Origin: Massilia sp. IC2-477
Lineage (GTDB): Bacteria > Pseudomonadota > Gammaproteobacteria > Burkholderiales > Burkholderiaceae_D
DNA: 64,000 nucleotides
Assembly (NCBI RefSeq): GCF_020707265.1
Contig: NZ_JAJFEQ010000004.1
Location: 248,001 to 312,000 of the forward strand
Direction of reading: 5' to 3'
In this document: one piece after another, positions 29,221 through 38,396 of the stretch
How positions within the stretch are numbered: the first letter of the stretch is position 1
How the letters are laid out: each line of letters starts with the position of its first letter
Translations under genes and position numbers: made by a program
Notes under the pieces: model-generated
Told to the model about the DNA's origin: nothing
The model's database searches: none
The model's input: only the letters and a program-made list of their open reading frames with translations

Positions 29221-30219
29221 ATGCCTGCAACGACGGATGACGCAACGATCGCGGTTTCGGTGGTGGTGCCCGCCTGCGGCCGCATGGACCTGCTCGACCG
29301 CTGCCTGGACGCGCTGATGCGTCAGGGGTTCGACCCGCAGCGCTACGAGATCGTCGTCGTCGACGACGAACCCAACCACAACACCCTGCACCTGGTGGCG
29401 GGCTGGCGCACCCGCACCCTGGAACGCGGCCCGCGCCTGTCCTATGTCGCCAACCCGGGCCCGGTCGGCCCGGCATCGAGCCGCAACCGCGGCTGGCGCG
29501 CCGCGCGCGCGCCCATCGTCGCCTTCACCACCGACGACGCCGTTCCAGAACCCAACTGGCTGTCCGAAGGGGTGGCCGCCTTTGCCGATGACGCCGAGGT
29601 CGTCTGCGGGCGCATCCAGACCCCGGTCCCCGCCCGCCCCACCGAATACCAGCGCAGCGCCCACGGCCACGATGCGGCCGGCTTCACCAGCGCCAGCTGC
29701 TTCTTCCGCAAGACGGTGCTGGAACGCCTGGACGGTTTCGACGAGCGCTTCAGCGTGCCGCGCGGCAGCGACGCCGACATGTACTTCCGCCTGCTGGAAC
29801 ACGGCGTCCCCATCGTGCGCGCCCCGCGTGCGCTGGTGGTCCACCCCGTGCGCCCAGTGCCCTGGGGCGCCAGCCTGCTGCAGATCCGCCACGCCGTGTT
29901 CGACGCCCTGCTCTACAAGAAACACCCGGCCCTGTACCGCCAGAAGGTCGAGCCGCGCCCGCGCTGGGACCACTACGCCATCGTGGCCGTGCTGCTGCTG
30001 GCGCTGGCCGGCCTGCTGGCCGGGCTGCCGGTGCTGGCCGGCCTCGCCTTCGCCGCCTGGCTGCTGCTCACCGGCCGCCTGTGCGCGCACCGCCTGCGCG
30101 GGGCCGCGCACACGCCCGCGCACGTGGCCGAGATGATCCTCACCTCGGCCCTGCTACCGCCACTGGCGGTGTTCTGGCGCCTGGCCGGCGCGGTGCGCTA
30201 CCGCGTACGTTTCGCGTGA
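29221..30219 (+). CDS. Family 2 glycosyltransferase with C-terminal membrane helices
   Basis: The product is 332 aa. Residues about 10-220 form a GT-A fold: SVVVPACGRMDLLDRCLDAL, nucleotide-binding VVVDDEP, SRNRGWRAARAPIVAFTTDD (the metal-binding acidic motif) and GFDERFSVPRGSDADMYFR (acceptor ED-type motif). Residues about 258-285 and 300-320 are hydrophobic, so it is membrane associated. First gene of a tight six-gene glycan operon (7 bp to the next). It would add the first or an early sugar at the inner membrane; donor and acceptor are unknown. Confidence 0.92.
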   Translation: MPATTDDATIAVSVVVPACGRMDLLDRCLDALMRQGFDPQRYEIVVVDDEPNHNTLHLVAGWRTRTLERGPRLSYVANPGPVGPASSRNRGWRAARAPIVAFTTDDAVPEPNWLSEGVAAFADDAEVVCGRIQTPVPARPTEYQRSAHGHDAAGFTSASCFFRKTVLERLDGFDERFSVPRGSDADMYFRLLEHGVPIVRAPRALVVHPVRPVPWGASLLQIRHAVFDALLYKKHPALYRQKVEPRPRWDHYAIVAVLLLALAGLLAGLPVLAGLAFAAWLLLTGRLCAHRLRGAAHTPAHVAEMILTSALLPPLAVFWRLAGAVRYRVRFA

Positions 30220-30226
30220 GGCCGCC

Positions 30227-31198
30227 ATGCGCAGACTGAAGGTCCTCACCTGGCACACCCACGGCAACTACCTGCACTACCTGTCGCACGCGCCGCACGA
30301 TTTCTACGTGCTCTCGAAGCCCGGCTGCCCGCCCGGCTACGGCGGACGCTGCGGCAGCATGCCCTGGCGCGACAACGTGCACGACCTGCCTGCCGAGCTC
30401 GCGCGTGACCACGAGTTCGACTGCATCCTATTCCAGGACGATTTCCAGTGGGAGAAAGACCAGTACGAGTTCCTCACCCCGGCCCAGCGCGCGCTGCCGC
30501 GCATCTACCTCGAGCACGACCCGCCCATGGGGCATCCGGCCAGCACCCGCCATCCGGTCGACGATCCCGACGTGCTGCTGATACATGTCACGCCATTCAA
30601 CGCCCTGATGTGGGACAGCGGTCGCACGCCGGTGCGCGTCATCGAACATGGCGTATTGGCGCCGCCGGACGTGCACTACAGCGGCGAACTGGCGCGCGGC
30701 CTGGTGGTCACCAACCACCTCGCGCGCCGCGGCCGCCGTATGGGCCCGGACCTGTTCCTGCAGGCGCGCCAGACCATCCCGCTCGACCTGGTCGGCATGG
30801 CTGCCCAGGAACTCGGCGGGCTGGACGAGATCGAGCACGCCCGGCTACCCGCCTTCATGGCGCGCTACCGCTTCCTGTTCAGTCCGATCCGCTATTCGAG
30901 TCTCGGACTGGCCGTGATCGAGGCAATGATGGTCGGCCTGCCGGTGGTGGCCTTCGCGACCACCGAGATGGCCACCGTCATCGAGAACGGGGTGTCCGGC
31001 TACACCGCAACCGACCTGCCGACCCTGCTCGGCGACATGCGGGTGCTGCTCGACGATCCGGCCCTGGCCCGCCACCTCGGCGAAGGGGCCCGCCGCACCG
31101 CACGCGACCGCTTTTCGATCGGCCGCTTCAGCAGCGACTGGGATGCCGCGCTGCGCCACGTCACCGGCCTGGGCGCGACCCGGCAGGAGCAAATATGA
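30227..31198 (+). CDS. GT-B fold glycosyltransferase (GT1/GT4 type)
   Basis: The product is 323 aa. The C-terminal half has a recognisable donor-binding domain: RYRFLFSPIRYSSLGLAVIEAMMVGLPVVAF, an E-x7-like motif with Glu in AVIEAM, followed by NGVSGYTATD. The N-terminal half begins LKVLTWHTHGNYLHYLSHAPHDFYVLS, a pattern seen in putative mannosyl or hexosyl transferases that act on lipid-linked or protein glycans. Short for the family (usually 350-400) but it looks complete. It overlaps the next gene by 4 nt. Confidence 0.88.
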   Translation: MRRLKVLTWHTHGNYLHYLSHAPHDFYVLSKPGCPPGYGGRCGSMPWRDNVHDLPAELARDHEFDCILFQDDFQWEKDQYEFLTPAQRALPRIYLEHDPPMGHPASTRHPVDDPDVLLIHVTPFNALMWDSGRTPVRVIEHGVLAPPDVHYSGELARGLVVTNHLARRGRRMGPDLFLQARQTIPLDLVGMAAQELGGLDEIEHARLPAFMARYRFLFSPIRYSSLGLAVIEAMMVGLPVVAFATTEMATVIENGVSGYTATDLPTLLGDMRVLLDDPALARHLGEGARRTARDRFSIGRFSSDWDAALRHVTGLGATRQEQI

Positions 31199-32607
31199 AA
31201 TTGAATGAAGTGCAGGCCGCCGTTGCGGCGGCCAAGGCGGCACTGGCAAGCGCGCCCTCCACCCAGGCCGATGTCGCAGTACCCGCGCCGCCTGCCCACC
31301 TGCCCTTGGCCACCGGCCCTGGCGGCACGCGCCGCCGCATCGCCATCATCAGCGACCACGCCTCGCCGCTGGCCGAACCCGGCAGCATCGACTGCGGCGG
31401 CCAGAACGTGTACGTAGCCCAGCTGGCGCGTGAGCTGGCGCGCGCCGGGCACCAGGTCGACGTCTTCACGCGCCGCGATGCACCCGAGCAGCGGCTGGTG
31501 GCGCAGTGGTGCGAGAACATCCGTGTCATCCACGTGCCGGCCGGGCCGCCGCGCTATGTCCCCAAGGAGCAGATGCTGCCGCACGTCGACGCCTTCTCGC
31601 GCTACGTCACCCGCTTCGCGCGGCGCCAGCCGGTGCCCTACGACATCGTGCACGCCAACTTCTTCATGTCGGGCATGGTCGCCCAGCACCTGAAGGCCAG
31701 CCTGGGCCTGCCCTTCGTGATCACCTTCCATGCGCTGGGCCGCGTGCGCCGGCTGGCGCAAGGCAGCGCCGACACCTTCCCGATCGCCCGCATGCGCATC
31801 GAAGCGGCGCTGATGCGCGCGGCCGACCGCATCATCGCCGAGTGCCCGCAAGACCGCCAGGACATGGAACGGCTTTACGGCGCGCCGCTGTCGCGCATCG
31901 CAATCGCGCCCTGCGGCTTCTCGCCCGACGAACTGTGGCCGGTGCCGATGCACGAGGCACGTGCCCGCCTGGGCCTGGACGACGGCCGTTTCGTGGTACT
32001 CCAGCTCGGCCGCATGGTGCCGCGCAAGGGTGTCGACACGGTCATCCAGGGCGTCGCCATGCTGCGCCACCGCCACGGCGTCGATGCCCAGTTACTGGTC
32101 GTCGGCGGCAATGCCGGACCGAGCACGGGCGGCCAGCCGGGCGATGACGTCGAACTGGCGCGCCTGCGCAGCGTTGCCGCCGACCTCGGCGTCGGCGCCC
32201 ACGTGCGCTTCGCCGGCCAGCAGCCGCGCGCCGTGCTGCGCGACTACTACAGCGCCGCCAACGTCTTCGCCAGCACGCCCTGGTACGAACCCTTCGGCAT
32301 CACCCCGGTCGAGGCCATGGCCTGCGCGCGGCCCGTCGTCGGCTCCGATGTGGGCGGCATCAAGAGCACCGTCAACGACAGCGTAACCGGCTTCCTGATT
32401 CCCTCACGCGACCCGGCCGCGCTGGCCGACCGGCTGGCGCGCCTGCACCGGCACCCCGACCTGGCGCGCGCAATGGGCGAGGCCGGCCGCCGCCGCGCCT
32501 GCGAGCACTACACCTGGCGCCACGTCGCCACCCAGCTGGCTGCCATCTACGCCGACGTCCTGGACGCCACCCGCTCCACTGCCCAGCCGGCGGTTTTGCC
32601 GAACTGA
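31195..32607 (+). CDS. Family 4 glycosyltransferase (sucrose-phosphate-synthase/MshA-like)
   Basis: The product is 470 aa from ATG 31195 (overlap ATGA). After a 45-residue Ala-rich leader come the GT-B domains: IAIISDHASPL, then DCGGQNVYVAQLARELA (the hallmark N-terminal loop), IVHANFFMSG, LGRMVPRKGVDTVI, and EPFGITPVEAMACARPVV, the E-x7-E donor motif of retaining GT4 enzymes. It resembles sucrose-phosphate synthase and MshA-type enzymes in the first domain. It would transfer a hexose from a nucleotide sugar. The third transferase of the operon. Confidence 0.92.
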   Translation: MKLNEVQAAVAAAKAALASAPSTQADVAVPAPPAHLPLATGPGGTRRRIAIISDHASPLAEPGSIDCGGQNVYVAQLARELARAGHQVDVFTRRDAPEQRLVAQWCENIRVIHVPAGPPRYVPKEQMLPHVDAFSRYVTRFARRQPVPYDIVHANFFMSGMVAQHLKASLGLPFVITFHALGRVRRLAQGSADTFPIARMRIEAALMRAADRIIAECPQDRQDMERLYGAPLSRIAIAPCGFSPDELWPVPMHEARARLGLDDGRFVVLQLGRMVPRKGVDTVIQGVAMLRHRHGVDAQLLVVGGNAGPSTGGQPGDDVELARLRSVAADLGVGAHVRFAGQQPRAVLRDYYSAANVFASTPWYEPFGITPVEAMACARPVVGSDVGGIKSTVNDSVTGFLIPSRDPAALADRLARLHRHPDLARAMGEAGRRRACEHYTWRHVATQLAAIYADVLDATRSTAQPAVLPN

Positions 32608-32674
32608 GTGCCGAACTGATGTTGAACCGAGCCTGACCGCACTCCCATTCCAACCGAGCCCACCCGAGGAGCCC

Positions 32675-33421
32675 ATGAGCACGACGACGCAGCATCAACC
32701 TTCCCTGCACGGCAAGGCCGCCCTGATCACCGGTGCGGCTAGCGGCCTCGGCGCCGCCCTCGCGCGCCGCCTGGCCGCCTCCGGCGCCAGTATCTTCGGC
32801 GTCGACCTGCAGGCCAGCCGCCTGGCCGACAGCATGGCGCAGCTGCGTGAACTGGGCGTGCAGGCACATGCGCTCGGCGTCGACATCACCGATCCGGGCG
32901 CCGCGCCGCGCGTGGTGGCGCATGCCGTCGACGTGCTCGGGCGCCTCGACATCCTCGTCAACAACGCCGGCACCGACGTCACCCTGCCGATCGCCGAACT
33001 GCCGGACAGCGACTGGCTGCGCGTGGTCGGCACCAACTTGAGTGCACCCTTCCTGCTGTCGAAGTACGCGGCCATAGCCATGCGCTCCCAGGGCGGCGGC
33101 CACATCGTGAACATCGCCTCCACCGCCGCCAAGCGCGCCTGGCCCAATGCCAGCGCCTACCACGCCAGCAAGTGGGGCCTGCTGGGCCTGTCGCATGCGC
33201 TGCACGCCGAACTGCGGCTTGAAAACATCCGCGTCACCGCCGTCATCGCCGGCGGCATGCGCACGCCCTTCCTGCTCGAACGCTTCCCCGATCTCGATGC
33301 CGACAGCCTGCAGGACCCGGCCGACGTCGCCGATGCCATCCACTCGGTCCTGGTGCTGCCGCCCACCACCGTCGTGGCCGAACTCACCGTCCTGCCGCTG
33401 CGCGAAACCTCGTGGCCCTGA
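32675..33421 (+). CDS. Classical SDR oxidoreductase in the glycan operon
   Basis: The product is 248 aa. TGAASGLG (19-26), VDLQASR with the NAD-favouring Asp, NNAG, active-site Ser in NIASTAAK and Y-x3-K in YHASK are all present. The C-terminus lacks the usual LDGG-type tail and ends with PTTVVAELTVLPLRE, as in the NADP-type PF00106 group. Embedded between a GT4 and a sugar phosphatase, it probably oxidises or reduces a sugar or sugar nucleotide, or makes the acceptor; not proven. It starts 67 bp after the GT4 stop. Confidence 0.88.
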   Translation: MSTTTQHQPSLHGKAALITGAASGLGAALARRLAASGASIFGVDLQASRLADSMAQLRELGVQAHALGVDITDPGAAPRVVAHAVDVLGRLDILVNNAGTDVTLPIAELPDSDWLRVVGTNLSAPFLLSKYAAIAMRSQGGGHIVNIASTAAKRAWPNASAYHASKWGLLGLSHALHAELRLENIRVTAVIAGGMRTPFLLERFPDLDADSLQDPADVADAIHSVLVLPPTTVVAELTVLPLRETSWP

Positions 33422-33422
33422 C

Positions 33423-33986
33423 ATGAAGGCTATCTTCCTGGACAAGGACGGCACCCTGGTCGACGACCTGCCCTACAACGTGGAGCCGCGCCGCATCCGC
33501 CTGGTCAGTGGCGCCGGCGCGGCCCTGCGCCTGCTGGCCCGGCTCGACTACCGCTTCTTCGTCGTGACCAACCAGTCCGGCATCGCCCACGGCTGCTTCG
33601 GCGAAGACGCCATGGGCCCCGTCGCCGACCGCGTGGCCGACCTGCTGTTTCGCGAAAACCTGACGCTGGACGGCTTCTATTATTGCCCCCACCACCCGCT
33701 GGGCACGATCGGCGCCTACGCCATGGTCTGCGCCTGCCGCAAGCCCTCGCCAGGCATGTTGATCAAGGCCGCCCACGAGCACGACATCAACCTGCGCGAC
33801 TCGTGGATGATCGGCGACATCCTGCACGACGTCGAAGCCGGCAACCGCGCCGGCTGCCGTACCCTCCTGATCGACAACGGCAACGAAACCGAATGGCGGC
33901 TCGGCCCGCGCCGTGTCCCTACCCGCATGGCGCCGGACCTGTACTCGGCCGCCGTCCTGATCGCCTCGCACGAGGAAGCACGATGA
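33423..33986 (+). CDS. HAD-family heptose-bisphosphate phosphatase-like protein (GmhB-like)
   Basis: The product is 187 aa, the length of GmhB and HisB-N phosphatases. D7-K-D9-G-T11 holds the nucleophile and acid/base Asp; VVTNQSG is motif II; CRKPSPGM with Lys is motif III; IGDILHDVEAG is motif IV. The zinc loop C-x-H-H (YYCPHHPLG) with C-x-C (CACRK) is the structural mark of GmhB. It would dephosphorylate a heptose or related sugar bisphosphate for the heptosyltransferase that follows. It starts 1 nt after the SDR stop and overlaps the next gene by 4 nt. Confidence 0.9.
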   Translation: MKAIFLDKDGTLVDDLPYNVEPRRIRLVSGAGAALRLLARLDYRFFVVTNQSGIAHGCFGEDAMGPVADRVADLLFRENLTLDGFYYCPHHPLGTIGAYAMVCACRKPSPGMLIKAAHEHDINLRDSWMIGDILHDVEAGNRAGCRTLLIDNGNETEWRLGPRRVPTRMAPDLYSAAVLIASHEEAR

Positions 33987-35095
33987 GCGCTGCATGGCAG
34001 TCCGCACGGCGCATCCTGTGCATCCGCCTCGATTCGCTGGGCGACGTGCTCATGTGCACGCCGGCCATTCGCGCCCTGCGCCAAAGCATCCCGGGCTGCG
34101 AGCTCACCTTGCTCACCTCTCCGTCCGGCGCAGCCGTAACGCCCTACATTCCGGAGCTCAACGGCGCGATCAGCTACCGTGCCCCGTGGATGAAACACGA
34201 GGAGCTCGCCAGCAGCGCGGCCCTGCAGGAATGCGCCGCGCAGCTCGCTGCCCAGCGCTTCGATGCCGCCGTCATTTTCACCTCGTACTCGCAAAGCCCG
34301 TTACCGGCGGCCATGCTATGCCACCTCGCCGGCATCCCTCTGCGGCTGGCGTCCTCGCGCGAGAACCCTTATCAGCTGCTCTCCCACTGGGTGCCGGAGC
34401 ACGAGCACGAGCGCGCCACCCGCCACGAAGTGCAGCGCCAGCTCGACCTCGTGGCCCATGTCGGCTGCTCGACCTCCGATACCACGCTGTCCTTCGCCAT
34501 TCCCCAGGAAGCCACGGCAAGCGTCGCCGCCATACTGATTGATGCCGGTATCGATCCAGACGCCCCTTATCTGGTGCTGCACGCGGGCGCCAGCGCCGCC
34601 TCGCGCCGCTATCCCGTCAGGCACTGGCTGGTCCTGATCGGCATGCTCGGAACGCACTTCGGCTACCCGATCATCCTCACCGGCGACCGCGGCGACGTCG
34701 AATCGCTGCGCCCCCTGTCCGACACTTGGGTTGGCCCCTCGCACTCGCTGATCGGTAAACTCAATTTGGGAGAACTGGGCGCCCTGATCCGCTCATCCAG
34801 CCTGCTCATCACCGGCAACACCGGGCCGGCGCACATCGCCGCCGCCGTCGGCACGCCCCTGGTCGACATGTATGCGCTGACGAATCCCCAGCACACGCCC
34901 TGGCGCGTGGCGCACCGGCTGCTGTTCCACGACGTCAGCTGCCGCAACTGCCTGCGTAGCAGCTGTCCGCAGGGCCACCATGCCTGTCTGGACCTGCTGG
35001 CGCCGCGAAAGGTGCTTGAGGCTGCAGTCGACCTGTTGGCCGCTGGCGCGCCCCGACCGGCGCGAACCGACGATATCGCCCTGGCTTTCGAGTAG
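33983..35095 (+). CDS. Family 9 glycosyltransferase (ADP-heptose:LPS heptosyltransferase-like)
   Basis: The product is 370 aa. GT9 marks: [22 protein letters not shown] at the N-terminus, [12 protein letters not shown] and [25 protein letters not shown] in the donor domain. A cysteine cluster [16 protein letters not shown] near the C-terminus resembles a small metal site found in some RfaF-like proteins. Last gene of the operon, overlapping the phosphatase by 4 nt (ATGA). The pairing with a GmhB-like phosphatase suggests a heptose in the product. No gmhA, hldE or rfaD homologue is in this window. Confidence 0.92.
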   Translation: MSAAWQSARRILCIRLDSLGDVLMCTPAIRALRQSIPGCELTLLTSPSGAAVTPYIPELNGAISYRAPWMKHEELASSAALQECAAQLAAQRFDAAVIFTSYSQSPLPAAMLCHLAGIPLRLASSRENPYQLLSHWVPEHEHERATRHEVQRQLDLVAHVGCSTSDTTLSFAIPQEATASVAAILIDAGIDPDAPYLVLHAGASAASRRYPVRHWLVLIGMLGTHFGYPIILTGDRGDVESLRPLSDTWVGPSHSLIGKLNLGELGALIRSSSLLITGNTGPAHIAAAVGTPLVDMYALTNPQHTPWRVAHRLLFHDVSCRNCLRSSCPQGHHACLDLLAPRKVLEAAVDLLAAGAPRPARTDDIALAFE

Positions 35096-35163
35096 GGAGC
35101 GATATTGACGATGTTCGCACCTGCGCAAGCACAAAAATCTGCGCGCTTGCCTATTACAAAAAC

Positions 35164-35192
35164 TCAAGTTTTTGGACGAGCTCTGATATAAT
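35164..35192 (+). promoter_or_regulatory. tRNA-Pro promoter (-10 exact)
   Basis: TATAAT at 35187-35192 is an exact -10, 12 bp before the mature tRNA 5' end. The -35 is weak (TCAAGT, 35164-35169, 17-nt spacer). The -10 lies between inverted arms CTCTGA (35181-35186) and TCAGAG (35194-35199). Confidence 0.65.
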
Positions 35193-35204
35193 TTCAGAGT
35201 TCGT

Positions 35205-35281
<77 letters not shown>

Positions 35282-35297
35282 ACAAAATCAATGAGTT

Positions 35298-35323
35298 AGG
35301 CCAGCCAACCGGTTGGCCTTTTT
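35298..35323 (+). terminator. tRNA terminator
   Basis: AGGCCA (35298-35303) pairs with TGGCCT (35314-35319), and the inner GCCAACCGGTTGGC is itself a perfect palindrome; five T residues follow. Positioned 17 bp after the tRNA 3' end. Confidence 0.85.
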
Positions 35324-35414
35324 CGTTTGGGGCGGGCCTGAATGCTTCTGGCTGCAGGAATGACGTCGAAGGTCGAGGTACATCTCCGCTGCACGTTCGA
35401 CTACCTACCGCAAA

Positions 35415-35831
35415 TCATTTCTTGAAGACGGCATCGCCGAAACCTCGGCCAAGCTCACGCCCGATCCGGTAACTCCAGGCACGGAAATCTTCTTCTTTTC
35501 CCGCGTACGCGCCAAAGGTCTCGATGTCGTTTTCCTTGGGCTGCCGGGGATCGACCATCGGATGGATGGTCACCTTTACCATCGCAGGATGTGCCCGTTC
35601 GGCTGGCGTAGTAAAAAAGTAGATGAACGAATCTGCAGAAGGACTGATGAGTGAATAAGCGTGCCCGTTCGTATCGCTGCTTCTTTGAAATCGCTTCGAT
35701 CCGAGCAGCTGCGACTCTACCTTTCGAATGCTTTCGGCAGAAGTATGGCCCTGTGCGGGCAGGGTTATCCCATCGGAACCGAACACAGTGCCTGCGAACG
35801 CAAACAAAAGGAATCCAAGTATTTTTTTCAT
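35415..35831 (-). CDS. Hypothetical exported protein, low-GC gene beside tRNA-Pro
   Basis: No family recognised. The product is 138 aa from ATG 35831, with GGAGGTTCT just upstream. Residues 1-18 are a signal peptide (MKKILGFLLFAFAGTVFG). The mature part (SDGITLPAQGHTSAESIRKVESQLLG) has no Cys and looks like a small globular periplasmic protein. The base composition is visibly closer to 50% GC than the neighbours, and the codon use differs. Its place next to a tRNA suggests possible horizontal origin, though no integrase or repeat of the tRNA end is seen. Confidence 0.7.
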   Translation of the reverse strand: MKKILGFLLFAFAGTVFGSDGITLPAQGHTSAESIRKVESQLLGSKRFQRSSDTNGHAYSLISPSADSFIYFFTTPAERAHPAMVKVTIHPMVDPRQPKENDIETFGAYAGKEEDFRAWSYRIGRELGRGFGDAVFKK

Positions 35832-35976
35832 AGAACCTCCGGCATTCAACCGAATGAATCCAACACCACAGGACAAGCGATACCGATCACTTGGCCTCGC
35901 CGTTTGCTGGTAGCCGAAAACAGAAGATACTAATCATCCGCTCACGATGTAAGCTGGCTACCTGGCGATACAACAC

Positions 35977-37863
35977 CTATTTCCAATCCCCCCGCAGCGC
36001 CAACACCTGCTGCTGCAAATACTCCGGCGACGCCGCCTCCGGCGCCACCGGCTGCCCCACCGCCAGCGCCAGCTTCGACCGGATCCCGCGCGCAAACGAG
36101 CGCTCGAACACGTTCGACGGATCGCGCGTGAACACGCTGCCCCACAGCCCGCGCAGCGCCATTGGAATCACCGGCACCTTGCTGCGCTCGACAATCTTGG
36201 CGATCCCGCTGCGGAACTCGCTGATCTCGCCGGTCTTGGTCAGTTTGCCTTCGGGGAAAATACAGACCAGTTCCCCCTGATGCAGCGCTTCCGCGATGTC
36301 CACGAAAGCGCGCTCCATCATGAACGGATCTTCCTTGGCCGGCGCGATCGGGATCGCCTTGGCCGCGCGGAAGATCCAGCGCAGGAAGGGCGTCCTGAAG
36401 ATGCGGTGGTCCATCACGAAGCGAATCGGGCGCGGGCTGGCGGCGCCGATCACGAGCGCGTCGACATAGCTCACGTGGTTGCAGACCAGGACTGCCGGGC
36501 CCTCGTCGGGAATGCGGTCGGCATCGATGGTGCGCACGCGGTAGCCGGTGTGGATCAACATCCAGGCCAGGAAGCGCATCAGGAATTCCGGCACCAGCGA
36601 GAAAATGTACACGGCCACGCAGGCGTTCAGCAGCGCGGTCACCAGGAACATCTCGGGAATCGTGAAGCCCTGCCCCAGCAGCACGATCGCCACGCCGGCC
36701 GCGGCCACCATGAACAAGGCATTCAGGATGTTCATGCCGGCGATGGTGCGCGAGACGTGCTTCTGGTCGCAGCGGGTCTGGATCAGGGCGAACAGCGGCA
36801 CGATGAACAGGCCGCCGAACACGCCGATCAGTACCAGGTCCAGCATGATGCGCCACGCGCCCGGCAGGCTCAGCAGTGCAATGGCATCCACGGCCGCCGT
36901 ATTGGTGTAGGCCACGCTGGCGAAATACAGGTCGATGCCGAACACCGACAGGCCGATCGAGCCGAAAGGCACGAGGCCGATCTCGACCTTGTGGCCGGAG
37001 AGCTTTTCGCACAGCAGCGAGCCGGCGCCGATGCCGAGCGAGAACACGGTCAGCAGCAGCATGATCACGCTGTGGTCGCCGTGCAGGTAATCCTTGGCGT
37101 AGAGCGGGAACTGCGACAGCACCAGGGCGCCGTAGAACCAGAACCAGGAATTGCCCAGCATCGAGAGGAACACGGTGCGGTTCTGGCTCGAGAATTTGAG
37201 GTTGCGGATCGATTCGGCAAACGGATTGCGGCTGATCTTCAGTTCAGGCGCCGGCGCCGGCGATGGAGGAATGCGCCAGCTGGCCAGCAGACCCAGCACT
37301 GCGCACAGCAGCGTGCCGCCGGCCACCAGCTCGATGCCCCAGGGTTTGACGCCGACCAGCAGCGTCCCGGCGACCTCGCCCAGCAGGATGCCGACAAAGG
37401 TGCCCATCTCGATCACGCCATTGCCGCCGACCAGCTCTTCCGATTTCAGGTGCTGCGGCAGGTAGGCGTACTTGACCGGCCCGAACAGGGTCGAATGCAG
37501 GCCCATGCCGACCACGGCGGCGATCAGGACCCACAGCGTGTGTGTCAGCCAGCCGATGCCGGCCACCAGCATGATGGCGATCTCGAGCAGTTTGACGAAC
37601 CTTGCCATGCGCGCCTTGTCGAACTTGTCGGCGACCTGGCCGGCGGTTGCCGAGAACAGCACGAAGGGCAGGATGAACAGGCCGGCGATCAGGTTGTTCA
37701 GCATGCCGGGGTCGGCGGTGGTCCAGTTGGCGGTGTCGAAGGTCAGCGCCACCAGCAAGGCGGTCTTGAACAGGTTGTCGTTGAAGGCGCCGAAGAACTG
37801 GGTCCAGAAAAAGGGGCCGAAACGGCGTTGCGTCAGCAGGGAAAACTGGCTCGGTTGGCTCAT
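35977..37863 (-). CDS. LplT-like MFS transporter fused to PlsC acyltransferase
   Basis: The product is 628 aa. Residues about 15-410 are a 12-helix major facilitator of the lysophospholipid transporter (LplT) type: GPFFWTQFFGAFNDNLFKTAL at the N-terminus is typical. Residues about 425-620 are a PlsC glycerolipid acyltransferase with NHVSYVD (NHx4D catalytic pair) and FPEGKLTKTGE (glycerol-phosphate binding). Such fusions flip a lysophospholipid inwards and re-acylate it. Unlike Aas proteins it has no acyl-ACP synthetase (AMP-binding) domain, so the acyl donor must be made elsewhere. Single-gene unit. Confidence 0.92.
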   Translation of the reverse strand: MSQPSQFSLLTQRRFGPFFWTQFFGAFNDNLFKTALLVALTFDTANWTTADPGMLNNLIAGLFILPFVLFSATAGQVADKFDKARMARFVKLLEIAIMLVAGIGWLTHTLWVLIAAVVGMGLHSTLFGPVKYAYLPQHLKSEELVGGNGVIEMGTFVGILLGEVAGTLLVGVKPWGIELVAGGTLLCAVLGLLASWRIPPSPAPAPELKISRNPFAESIRNLKFSSQNRTVFLSMLGNSWFWFYGALVLSQFPLYAKDYLHGDHSVIMLLLTVFSLGIGAGSLLCEKLSGHKVEIGLVPFGSIGLSVFGIDLYFASVAYTNTAAVDAIALLSLPGAWRIMLDLVLIGVFGGLFIVPLFALIQTRCDQKHVSRTIAGMNILNALFMVAAAGVAIVLLGQGFTIPEMFLVTALLNACVAVYIFSLVPEFLMRFLAWMLIHTGYRVRTIDADRIPDEGPAVLVCNHVSYVDALVIGAASPRPIRFVMDHRIFRTPFLRWIFRAAKAIPIAPAKEDPFMMERAFVDIAEALHQGELVCIFPEGKLTKTGEISEFRSGIAKIVERSKVPVIPMALRGLWGSVFTRDPSNVFERSFARGIRSKLALAVGQPVAPEAASPEYLQQQVLALRGDWK

Positions 37864-38133
37864 GGGGCTGCGTGTTGGCTGGTAATCAAGATTCGTAATC
37901 TACATCAGGACGCGCTAGCCATACAAAGACTATTGCTCATTCACATCATTCAGCTATTGATACTAATACGCAAAGTCTCGGCTGGCGATACCGGATGGGT
38001 AAAAAGCATAGACCGCCGAAGCGTTCAAGCGGCGCGCGGCGTCAAGCGGGGGCATTGATAAACTTGATTGAAACGGCTCAATCGAGTGTGCATACTGCAG
38101 GATTGTGCAGCGCAGCGCGGGTAGAATCCGCGG
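37864..38133. other. Intergenic region upstream of the LplT-PlsC gene
   Basis: No gene seen. It should hold the leftward promoter of the transporter gene. The sequence is less GC-rich than average. An inverted pair TTGATTGA/TCAATCGA (about 38064-38086) is visible; its role is unclear. Confidence 0.5.
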
Positions 38134-38316
38134 ATGACTTCTACCGACTTTCTCCTTCGCTACGCCAGCGTGACCACCTCGCTGTTCGACCACATCGAAC
38201 AGGACATGCTGGCCCTGTCCTGTGCCTTCATCGACGAAGACGAGCATCTACCCAGCAGCATGCACGAGGCCGGTGCGGTGCCGATGCCGCAGCCGCTCGG
38301 CCTCCCGCAAACATGA
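38134..38316 (+). CDS. Possible small protein, maybe leaderless
   Basis: A 60-aa frame, MTSTDFLLRYASVTTSLFDHIEQDMLALSCAFIDEDEHLPSSMHE and a Pro-rich tail, acidic and soluble. There is no ribosome site, but TAGAAT at 38122-38127 ends 6 nt before the ATG, the spacing expected if transcription starts at the ATG. The -35 is not recognisable. No family known to me. It may be a real small gene or chance. Confidence 0.35.
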   Translation: MTSTDFLLRYASVTTSLFDHIEQDMLALSCAFIDEDEHLPSSMHEAGAVPMPQPLGLPQT

Positions 38317-38323
38317 GACGCCC

Positions 38324-38372
38324 ATAAAAAAATGATTCGGATTTGCGGACCATGCCGCAAAATCCGAATCAT
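38324..38372 (-). terminator. Intrinsic terminator of the alaA-hom operon
   Basis: ATGATTCGGATTTGCGG (38332-38348) pairs with 38355-38372 with one bulged base, about 17 bp. On the minus strand a run of seven T follows (38326-38332). It stands 25 bp past the hom stop. Confidence 0.93.
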
Positions 38373-38396
38373 GTTTCCGCCCTACTGGCGGTCCGC

